Source: Labilibacter sediminis (GTDB taxonomy: Bacteria; Bacteroidota; Bacteroidia; Bacteroidales; Marinilabiliaceae). Taken from it: a stretch of DNA of 64,000 nt. Position 1 is the stretch's first letter. Each line of letters begins with the position of its first letter. The translations under genes and the position numbers were made by a program. Under the pieces are notes generated by a model. The model searched no databases, was not told the DNA's origin, and saw only the letters and a list, made by a program, of their open reading frames with translations. The stretch lies in assembly GCF_005877885.1 (NCBI RefSeq), contig NZ_VCHY01000006.1:248001-312000 (forward strand), in the 5' to 3' direction. Positions 44,934-52,636 of the stretch are shown piece after piece.

Positions 44934-46649
44934 ATGAATAAGATATTAAATAAAACATATTCAAAATACTTAATCCTGATAACAATAATTTTAGGATTAG
45001 TATCCTGCGAATTTCTTGATGTAGAACCGGAAGATCAGTTCGAAAGGGTAGCATATTATGAGAATAACCGACATGCAGAAATGGCGTTAGCCGGAGTGTA
45101 TGGAAAACTAAAGAACTTGTATGAAAGGAATATGTCTATCGTATTAAATTCTGGAACAGATGAATTTCTGTTTTCTCTTTCAAATACAAGCCAAAAAGGG
45201 GGTGAGTTATCAGTATTTACATATACTGCTTTTGATACTAACCTGAAAAACATATGGCAAAATCATTACACCTTAATTTCAAGGGCAAATGATTTTATTT
45301 ATAACATTGAAGGAAGAGATTCTATTGAAGGACTTTCTCCGGAAAGAAGACAAAATATGCTGGGAGAAGCGTTAACGCTTAGAGCCTTAAGTTATCTTAA
45401 TTTGGTAAGAATGTTTGAGTATATACCACTCAGAAAAGAACCATTTGTGGATGTAGCAGAAGGTGGTGAAGATATTCACCTGGCAGGTTCAGATCCCAAA
45501 GATATATATAATCTGATAATTGCAGATTTACAGGCTGCAATTGGTGTACTGCCGGTAAACTCTAAAGAATACAACAGGGTATCAAAGTATGCAGCACATG
45601 GGTTATTGGCACGTACTTTCTTGCATTTGGCAGGCGATCGGGTTAATGGTGGAGATTATACATTAGAGGAGTGTTATGATCAGGTAGTTAGTAATTGCGA
45701 TGCAATCATAAATAGTGGAGAACATGGTTTATTGTCAGATTACGTGGATGTTTTCATGAATCAGATTAAGCAAATAGAGAGTGACCGGGAAATGATTTGG
45801 GAAGTTAGTTTTGTTTATACCGTGGAGCGCAATATGGGAGGTAAAATAGGTAATGATAATGGACCTAAAGTTGCAGAAACAAACTCTAATACAAATCCGG
45901 TTGGAAATCCGTCTGTCAAGGCAGCTATATCATTAAATAGATTATATGGATTAGATTATGAACATGATCCGGCTGGTAATCCTGATTTAAGACATGGTTG
46001 GAATATTGTTAATTATAATATCAACTACAACAAAACAAATCTTGAGTATACTTTTCCGGGTGACATTGCAAGCAGTTTAGATTGGTACGGAGGTAAGTGG
46101 AGAAGAGTATTAAGAGCAGAAGAAACTGATGAGGAAGGAAATGTATCTTATAATGCAGAATACCTTGAAATTGGAGGAATGTATGATAAGTGGAATACAT
46201 CAATTAACTTTCCATTACTGCGCTATTCAGATGTTCTTTTAATGAAGGCTGAAGCCCTGAATGAATTGCATGGTCCAATAATGGATGCTGTTGATTTAGT
46301 TGATCAGATTAGGGAAAGAGCGGGAGCAAGTGATGTTCAGACTCTGCTTGTTGAACAGGGAGATGGTTTGTCACAGGAAACTTTTTTTGAGGTAATTAAA
46401 GATGAAAGAAGCCGAGAATTGTGCTTTGAAGGATTACGACGTTTCGACTTAGTACGTTGGGGGTTACTTGTGGATGTTATGAGGGTACAAAATGAACTGA
46501 TGATCAACCATCCGGATTATAATGCTTCAAATGATGAAGTTTTGATTGTACCGGGAAATGAGGTAGATGAAAAGCATAATGTATTCCCTATTCCAAATGA
46601 TGAGCTTACACTGAATACGAAAATCAGTCAACATCCATTGTGGAATTAA
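44934..46649 (+). CDS. susD: SusD-family surface glycan-binding lipoprotein (pair 2)
   Basis: A 571-residue lipoprotein (lipobox LVSC, then EFLDVEPEDQ, near residue 26). Typical RagB/SusD features are visible: RRQNMLGEALTLRALSYLNLVRMF in the N-terminal TPR region, FPLLRYSDVLLMKAEALNE, and the C-terminal VIKDERSRELCFEGLRRFDLVRWG. It starts 12 bp after susC and ends 20 bp before the next lipoprotein gene, consistent with one operon 40350-48100. Confidence 0.95.
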   Translation: MNKILNKTYSKYLILITIILGLVSCEFLDVEPEDQFERVAYYENNRHAEMALAGVYGKLKNLYERNMSIVLNSGTDEFLFSLSNTSQKGGELSVFTYTAFDTNLKNIWQNHYTLISRANDFIYNIEGRDSIEGLSPERRQNMLGEALTLRALSYLNLVRMFEYIPLRKEPFVDVAEGGEDIHLAGSDPKDIYNLIIADLQAAIGVLPVNSKEYNRVSKYAAHGLLARTFLHLAGDRVNGGDYTLEECYDQVVSNCDAIINSGEHGLLSDYVDVFMNQIKQIESDREMIWEVSFVYTVERNMGGKIGNDNGPKVAETNSNTNPVGNPSVKAAISLNRLYGLDYEHDPAGNPDLRHGWNIVNYNINYNKTNLEYTFPGDIASSLDWYGGKWRRVLRAEETDEEGNVSYNAEYLEIGGMYDKWNTSINFPLLRYSDVLLMKAEALNELHGPIMDAVDLVDQIRERAGASDVQTLLVEQGDGLSQETFFEVIKDERSRELCFEGLRRFDLVRWGLLVDVMRVQNELMINHPDYNASNDEVLIVPGNEVDEKHNVFPIPNDELTLNTKISQHPLWN

Positions 46650-46669
46650 TTGTAGTATAATTATTAAAG

Positions 46670-48100
46670 ATGAATGAGATGAAGCAATATATCATACTTA
46701 TAATAATGACTCTGGGCTTGTTTTCGTGCCTAGAGGAAAAGGAAACGCTGGAATTAAATATTAAACCAACGGTGTTGCATTACCATCAATATACACCTTA
46801 TGCTTTGCCTGGACAATACTGGGAGTCAGGTACTCCAATAGTTAGAGGAGATGAAGGTTTCTTATACGATTTGTTAAGCGTTACATTTGCAGAAGAAGTA
46901 TTAGATACTACCTATTTTAATATCGATGAAAATGGAGTTGTATTTCTTGAGGAAGGAAATGAGCATGTTGTGGGACAATACACTTTAGCAATCGAAGTTA
47001 AGAATGAATACGGATCGTTTGTAAATGAAGAAGCCATTGTTTTAACAATTACAGATTCATTTATGCCTGAAATTACCATTAATACTAAAACTGGTACTAA
47101 CAAAGATACATTATACATTAATCCGGGAGGCCAGCCAGTGGATGAACTTGGAAATGAGATTGAAGGTATTTTACCAGGTGTTACCATTACGTTTACCGAT
47201 ATGTCTATCGGTGAAGTCTTAATGACGCCTTCTGATTTATTTTTGTTTGATAGAGAATCAAGTCATGTAGAAGGTGGATCAAGTGAAGTTGGTGTAGTTG
47301 AAATGGTTGGACCTTTTGAGCCGGGAACAGTTACATTAAAATTTAATGGAGCAATCAGTCAACCAGAAGAGGACTCTTTGATTTTAGAAATTGTAAGATT
47401 AAACCTTCCGTATGATAAGGATATTTTTGAGTTTGATTTATCCAATGAAGCAGAGGGGCCTCGTAATGGTATAATAGAAGCATTAATAGGAGGTATGCAA
47501 ACCTTTATGGTTTATGGTGATTTGGTTTCAGGAAAACCTTTATGGAATGTGAAGGCTGATCCAGTAGCGCATCCGGTAGATTCTTTAAAATCAGATAGGA
47601 TTTTGAGATGGTTGTCATTTAATAGTGATTTTGGCTATGATAATGATTTGTCTAATAAGTCACAGGTAATTATAACAACTGGAGAAACAGCAGATCTGGG
47701 AAATGCAGTATTCGTAAATATAAAAGGTTCTTTCTTGAGTAATAAAGCAGCTAATTTAAGTACTGAGCAATATCGTTGTGATGTACGAATGGTATCAGAA
47801 GAAGATTATCAGGCTATGCTACAATTAGGTACGCAAGCTGAAATGAGAGATGCTGTTAATAGCTGGAAGAGAGTATATACCTCGTATGGAGACACTCCGG
47901 CTGCAGGAGTTGCAGATAATAGCGGATCAGGTTTTTATAGATTTGAGCATACCGTTAATAAAGCGGATTTTCCATCGTCAGCATCGGGGCAATATAGATT
48001 CTTATTTCACATGGTTGCAGATAAGGAAAACACTAAAAACGTTGGTTACATTGCTCCACAAACCTTTACAGTTGATGGAACCTTTATCGATCAGGACTAA
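46670..48100 (+). CDS. Putative surface glycan-binding lipoprotein after SusD (pair 2)
   Basis: A 476-residue lipoprotein (lipobox LFSC, then LEEKE, near residue 19; a start at 46679 is also possible). Residues about 30-125 resemble a cadherin-like repeat (YFNIDENGVVFLEEGNEHVVGQYTLAIEVKNEYGS), as in the 40350 protein. The following region has strands TITFTDMSIGEVL and VTLKFNGAIS, and the last 200 residues are an unclassified beta-rich domain. Position at the end of the SusC/D operon is that of SusE/F or SGBP proteins. Sequence does not show which sugar it binds. Confidence 0.65.
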   Translation: MNEMKQYIILIIMTLGLFSCLEEKETLELNIKPTVLHYHQYTPYALPGQYWESGTPIVRGDEGFLYDLLSVTFAEEVLDTTYFNIDENGVVFLEEGNEHVVGQYTLAIEVKNEYGSFVNEEAIVLTITDSFMPEITINTKTGTNKDTLYINPGGQPVDELGNEIEGILPGVTITFTDMSIGEVLMTPSDLFLFDRESSHVEGGSSEVGVVEMVGPFEPGTVTLKFNGAISQPEEDSLILEIVRLNLPYDKDIFEFDLSNEAEGPRNGIIEALIGGMQTFMVYGDLVSGKPLWNVKADPVAHPVDSLKSDRILRWLSFNSDFGYDNDLSNKSQVIITTGETADLGNAVFVNIKGSFLSNKAANLSTEQYRCDVRMVSEEDYQAMLQLGTQAEMRDAVNSWKRVYTSYGDTPAAGVADNSGSGFYRFEHTVNKADFPSSASGQYRFLFHMVADKENTKNVGYIAPQTFTVDGTFIDQD

Positions 48101-48116
48101 CAATTTCCGTTTCATG

Positions 48117-48164
48117 GTTGAAGGAGGAGGAATTGATTTTCTTATTTCTTTTCCTTCAACTTTT
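48117..48164 (+). terminator. Probable terminator of the second SusC/D operon
   Basis: Arms GTTGAAGGA (48117-48125) and TCCTTCAAC (48152-48160) are perfectly complementary, followed by T4. The loop is about 26 nt, so strength is uncertain. Confidence 0.55.
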
Positions 48165-48327
48165 ATAAATATCAGAGCATCAGAGGAGATTGTGTTTTTT
48201 TAGAGTGTGGAAGTTGATGCTTGTTGGATTTTCTCAACAAAACATAAAGACATTGCACACAAAAATACAAGTGAATTTGGATTAATAGTAGTGAGTTTTT
48301 AAAGGTGAGTAAAGTAAAGATAAATTT

Positions 48328-49851
48328 ATGAAAAATATAGTATTGGTTTTTATATGCCTGATGGCATTTGTAGGTGGTATAAATGCTCAAAAGAGTCAGT
48401 TAAATATATTGCTGTTTACAGCAGATGATTTGGGGTATGAGGCGTGTGGAACATTTGGTAGAGATATACCGGACTTAACGCCTCAATTAGATGAGTTTGC
48501 AAAACAGGGAGTAATTTTTGAGAATGGATATACCAATACGCCAATTTGTATGCCTAGTCGTAGTATTATGGCAACAGGCTTATATGGAGTGAGTAGTGGT
48601 ATGATGGGCTTTATGCACATGAAAAAAGAAGTGCCTACTACTATGCAAACCTTTCAGGATAATGGTTACCTGACAGGTATCCTGGGAAAGGTAAATCATT
48701 CAACCCCCAATATGAAGTTTAAATGGGACTTTGTTCATGATTATGCCGAGTTAGGAGCAGGTCGCAGCCCTTCAAAATATGCCGCTTTTTCAACAGAGTT
48801 TTTCAATCAATGTAAAGCAGAAGGAAAGCCATTTTATTTTATGGTGAATTCTCATGATCCTCATCGTCCTTTCTTTGATAAGGATAAGATGAAAAAGGGA
48901 GAAGAGCTTCCTTCAAAAGTATATACTCCGGAAGAGGTTGAGGTACCGGGTTACTTACCAGATATTCCTCAGGTACGATATGAGTTAAGTTGTTACTACG
49001 GTTCTGTTCGACGATTAAATGATACTTTTTCTGCAGTTATAAAGGCGCTTAAGGATGCCGGTATGTACAAGAATACTATGATTGTTTTCTTATCAGATAA
49101 TGGATCTCCATTTCCTTTTGCCAAGGCAAATACTTATGTAAGTAGTACAAAAACACCTTTCTATGTTCATCATCCAAATATGAAAGCAGGTCATGTTGAT
49201 AAGGATCACATGGTTTCTGAGGTTGATCTATTTTCAACATTTCTTGATGCCACAGGGATTACTGTGGATGCTAAGCTTGATGGAGAAACATTTATGCCTC
49301 TTTTAAAAGGCAAAACCCAAAAGAACAGAAACTATCATTTTGGAGAAATTGATTATAAAATTGGAGGTAAAGCTACACCAATGCGTTCGGTTGATAACAA
49401 ACGATTCCGTTACATATTTAATCCTTGGCATATGGCCGAATACCGTTATGCCAATTCAAACGAAGGAGAGATTCTTAAAATAATTGAAAAGGATCCTGAA
49501 TACAAAGAGTATCTGGATTGGGCAAAGATGTACAGGTATCGCGTGCCTGAAGAGTTGTATGATGTAGTTAATGATCCGGATGGAACCAACAATTTAATTG
49601 ATGATCCCAAATATAAGGATGAGCTTAAAGCGTTAAAGAAGGTATTACGTAACTGGATGGTGGAGAAGAATGATGTGGCCTTGGTGATGTTTGACAATAT
49701 GGATAATAAGCAAAAGGTTGCAAATTATTTAGAAAATGATTTTCCAACGAAAAGAGCTTTAATGCCACAGGAACAATTAGATGAGATAAAGAAAAAGGCT
49801 GAGTTAAAGAAAAAGAAAAAAGCGGAAGCTAAAGCCAAAAAGAAGCACTAA
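48328..49851 (+). CDS. S1-type sulfatase resembling N-sulfoglucosamine sulfohydrolase (SGSH-like)
   Basis: A 507-residue secreted sulfatase; signal peptide to about residue 20. Metal ligands are in TADDLGYEA, and the formylglycine motif is C74-M-P-S-R78. The segments VNSHDPHRPF, YTPEEVEVPGYLPDIPQVR, and FLSDNGSPFPFAKANTY align well from memory with human SGSH (heparan N-sulfatase), unlike the other eight sulfatases here. The active-site loop is GKVNHSTP. This does not prove N-sulfatase activity, since the subfamily includes bacterial O-sulfatases. The C-terminus is a lysine/alanine-rich tail (KKKKKAEAKAKKKH), which is odd for a sulfatase. It precedes the 49961 enzyme. Confidence 0.85.
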   Translation: MKNIVLVFICLMAFVGGINAQKSQLNILLFTADDLGYEACGTFGRDIPDLTPQLDEFAKQGVIFENGYTNTPICMPSRSIMATGLYGVSSGMMGFMHMKKEVPTTMQTFQDNGYLTGILGKVNHSTPNMKFKWDFVHDYAELGAGRSPSKYAAFSTEFFNQCKAEGKPFYFMVNSHDPHRPFFDKDKMKKGEELPSKVYTPEEVEVPGYLPDIPQVRYELSCYYGSVRRLNDTFSAVIKALKDAGMYKNTMIVFLSDNGSPFPFAKANTYVSSTKTPFYVHHPNMKAGHVDKDHMVSEVDLFSTFLDATGITVDAKLDGETFMPLLKGKTQKNRNYHFGEIDYKIGGKATPMRSVDNKRFRYIFNPWHMAEYRYANSNEGEILKIIEKDPEYKEYLDWAKMYRYRVPEELYDVVNDPDGTNNLIDDPKYKDELKALKKVLRNWMVEKNDVALVMFDNMDNKQKVANYLENDFPTKRALMPQEQLDEIKKKAELKKKKKAEAKAKKKH

Positions 49852-49869
49852 AACCAAAATAAGGAAGTC

Positions 49870-49960
49870 GCCAGGGATTTTAAGTCATCTAAATCATAGC
49901 ACAGGCAGATGGTTTAATTTCCCGGTATTCCATTGATATTAAAAAGCAAGATATAAACAC
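49870..49960 (+). repeat. Decayed hairpin repeat unit upstream of 49961
   Basis: The 3' part (TTCCATTGATATTAAAAAGC..., ending AAACAC before ATGAAAAGAG) closely matches the end of the unit at 19746-19835. The 5' part is poorly preserved and the pairing arm is damaged (CCATTG instead of CCATGTG). As in the intact copies, the unit ends exactly at the start codon of a PUL gene. Confidence 0.65.
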
Positions 49961-51304
49961 ATGAAAAGAGTTAAAATATTTTTGGTGCTGCTGTTATCAT
50001 TGTCAGTATCGCTGCAATCGCAAAAAACAGATGATGAAATTCTTGAAAAGCTATTTCACGACACCTATAAGTTTTATCAGGCCTTAAGGCATACCAATGG
50101 TGCTTATTACGATATGGTTAAGCTTGATGGTGAAACTACCCGGGGATCATCAGCGAATATAGGTATGGGCTTGATGTCGCTATGTGTAGGTCATGCCATG
50201 AATTGGGAACCTGATGCAGAAGCAAAGGTTTTGCAAACACTTAAAGCCATACTGGGAAAAGAGTCCGGTTTTGCTTTGGCTCGTAATGGCAAAGGGTGTT
50301 TTATTCATTTTTATGACATTAACACAGGTAAAGCCAGAGGGACCAATTGGAGCCCTATAGATTCTGATTTAATGATAGGGGGGGCACTCTTTGCCAAAAA
50401 ATATTTTTCGGATAATAAGGAGATCGCTGCTTTGGCCGATGAAATCTTCTCAACTACAGATCATTCTGTTTTTGTTGGTGATATAAATAAAGGACAGATA
50501 GCTCTTGGAATGCAAGCCGATGGAACACCTAAAGGAACATGGACCGTACCTTTTAATGAATATATGATTGTTGCCTGGTTTGCCATGAATCAGGCCAATA
50601 ATCCAAAGTCGAATGCTCAAAAGTTATGGGACAAGCATTTTGCTTCAGCGCAGAGTTTACGCAAGGCTGTATATAAAGGCAAAAATGGTGATATATCTGT
50701 ATTATCACCTTCAAAATCAAGGTTTACATCCATGTTTACCTTCATGTTTAACCATAATTTCGTACATCATTTTTCTTCAAATAAGGAATATATCTACGAA
50801 ATGAATAATGCCATGAAGGCTGATTCTGCGTGGTGGTCTGACAGAGGTGATGCCGGAGATATTGATTTAAAAGCCAAAGGCTGGCAACCTTATGAGTGGG
50901 GAACGGGTGCTGGAGTTGGTGCTCCCAATAGTAAATACCAGGTAGATAGAATTTGTATGCCTGTGAATATGGGAACTTCAAAAGACCAAAATCCTAACGT
51001 TAATGTATCACCACATATTTTAGCCGGATTTTCTCCTGCCGATCCTAAGCGGGTTAGAGAAGATATATTGGCCATGTACAAAGATCCTCGAAATATAGGA
51101 AAAGTGTCGTTGGCTCCCGGAGATACTATTTTATGGAAGTATAGTTATACAGATTTAAACTGGAAGCCTAATAAGGTTGAAGGTGTTGATTATTCATGCA
51201 TGTTCTTTGGACTGGCATCTTTACCTCAATTTTTAGGAACAGAATTCTTTAATAAATACAATAATTTCTTTGAAGGACAGTCCAAAAAGAAAAAGAGGAA
51301 ATAG
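49961..51304 (+). CDS. Glycoamylase-fold (GH144-related) enzyme, S-P-I-D subclass
   Basis: A 447-residue protein with a signal peptide (ends LQS-Q, about 21). It resembles 38247: LFHDTYKFYQALRHTNGAYYD, SSANIGMGLMSLCVGHAMNWEP, IHFYDINTGKARGTNWSPIDSD, FNEYMIVAWFAMNQ and FFGLASLPQFLGTEFFNKYN. The GH144 acidic-cluster site reads NWSPIDSDLM. The C-terminus ends with a short basic tail (SKKKKRK). No T9SS tail or lipobox is seen, so it is probably periplasmic. It follows an SGSH-like sulfatase and precedes a serine hydrolase and a GH3, as if forming an oligosaccharide-finishing set. Activity is unknown. Confidence 0.78.
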   Translation: MKRVKIFLVLLLSLSVSLQSQKTDDEILEKLFHDTYKFYQALRHTNGAYYDMVKLDGETTRGSSANIGMGLMSLCVGHAMNWEPDAEAKVLQTLKAILGKESGFALARNGKGCFIHFYDINTGKARGTNWSPIDSDLMIGGALFAKKYFSDNKEIAALADEIFSTTDHSVFVGDINKGQIALGMQADGTPKGTWTVPFNEYMIVAWFAMNQANNPKSNAQKLWDKHFASAQSLRKAVYKGKNGDISVLSPSKSRFTSMFTFMFNHNFVHHFSSNKEYIYEMNNAMKADSAWWSDRGDAGDIDLKAKGWQPYEWGTGAGVGAPNSKYQVDRICMPVNMGTSKDQNPNVNVSPHILAGFSPADPKRVREDILAMYKDPRNIGKVSLAPGDTILWKYSYTDLNWKPNKVEGVDYSCMFFGLASLPQFLGTEFFNKYNNFFEGQSKKKKRK

Positions 51305-51353
51305 TGATTCCTTTTTATGAATGAAAATGTATAAGAAACGCAATTGAGAATAA

Positions 51354-52550
51354 ATGAAGATTAGAAATAAAATACTTTGGATTTGCACGGCGTTTTGTTT
51401 AACGACTCAGTTTGTTGTATCTCAATCTGGCTCAAGTGATGGTGTGGCAGAAGAAAATGCCATTGTAACAGCCAGGTCTAAAACCAAAACGGCAGATAAA
51501 AAAGATTTTAATTTAAGAACGAATTATCAATATTCTCAACCAGAAAACTTAAAAGATGGTATTAAAGTGGGCAATATCAAAAATGTTCACGTTGATGCTT
51601 CTGCCATCTTTTCTTTGATTCGCAATATTGAGCAAAATAATTTGGCATGGTTTCAAAACGCAACCGGTTCCAATGTAAAAAAAGGATGTGTTGATAGCTT
51701 TCTTTTATTTAAAGATGGAAAATTGGTTGTTGAAGAATATTTTGCAGATGCAGCCAGGGATAAGATGCATTTTCAGATGTCTATAACCAAAAGTGTTACA
51801 GCCTTGGCAATGGGAGTTATGCTCGATCACGGTTATGTTAAAAATGTAAATGAAACGGCCATTACTTATCTGCCAGAGGTTGATTTGTCTAAAGTTCCTG
51901 CTGAGGTTGCCAATATAAAAATTAAAGACTTGCTTTCAATGCAGTCTGGCATTCGGGTAAATGATACATATAAAGCACCCAATAATGTTCAAATAGATAA
52001 AAGAATCCCTCAAATATTAGAGAATTGTACCATGGTTAAACCAGGTACAGAATATAAATATCAGGGTGTCGATCCGGAGATAGTGTCACATATCATATAC
52101 AATGTAAGCGGGAAAACGGTTGAAGAGATAGTTGAGCAATATTTATTCTCACCAATGGGTATTAGCCCTTATAAGTTTGATAGTAGTAGTTGTGGTTTGA
52201 CTAAAACAGCTGCAGGTATGGCATTACGATCAAGAGATATGTTGAAGTTGGGAATGCTTAATATAAATCAGGGGATGTGGATTAATAAGGAGATAGTGTC
52301 TTCAGGATGGATTGAGCAGATTAATACGAGTGTGGTGGATAATGGTCGTCATCAATATGGGTATTTCTGGTGGCAGCATAAGGTTAATTATAAAGGCAAA
52401 AGGTATGAGGTTAAGTCGTGCAGAGGGGCTTTTGGACAGTTTATTTTTATTATTCCGGAACTCAATGCCATTACCGTATTTACGAGTTACGGAACTCGTA
52501 ACCCTTTTAAATATCTCGAAGAAACAATAATACCTGCCATGGCAGGCTAA
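51354..52550 (+). CDS. Serine hydrolase of the beta-lactamase/class C (EstB-like) family
   Basis: A 398-residue secreted protein with a signal peptide (to about residue 24). The S-x-x-K catalytic motif is S143-I-T-K146 (HFQMSITKSV), with the downstream LLSMQSGI motif usual in this family. The Tyr motif region reads EYKYQGVDPEI, lacking a classical Y-x-N, and the third motif region reads CRGAFGQFIFIIPE instead of H/K-x-G. Such proteins in PULs are usually esterases or of unknown role, not antibiotic resistance. It might remove acyl groups from the polysaccharide (inference). It is 49 bp after 49961 and 86 bp before GH3. Confidence 0.8.
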   Translation: MKIRNKILWICTAFCLTTQFVVSQSGSSDGVAEENAIVTARSKTKTADKKDFNLRTNYQYSQPENLKDGIKVGNIKNVHVDASAIFSLIRNIEQNNLAWFQNATGSNVKKGCVDSFLLFKDGKLVVEEYFADAARDKMHFQMSITKSVTALAMGVMLDHGYVKNVNETAITYLPEVDLSKVPAEVANIKIKDLLSMQSGIRVNDTYKAPNNVQIDKRIPQILENCTMVKPGTEYKYQGVDPEIVSHIIYNVSGKTVEEIVEQYLFSPMGISPYKFDSSSCGLTKTAAGMALRSRDMLKLGMLNINQGMWINKEIVSSGWIEQINTSVVDNGRHQYGYFWWQHKVNYKGKRYEVKSCRGAFGQFIFIIPELNAITVFTSYGTRNPFKYLEETIIPAMAG

Positions 52551-52636
52551 TCAGGTAAAGATGATGAGAACTATGATGGGTTTTCATGGAATGAAATGGG
52601 AAAATGTAAATAATTAAGAATTTAAAATAAGACAAA

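Noticed and set aside
51354-52550. Antibiotic-resistance beta-lactamase
   Set aside because: Only the S-x-x-K motif is classical; the other motifs and the PUL context fit an esterase-like serine hydrolase better.
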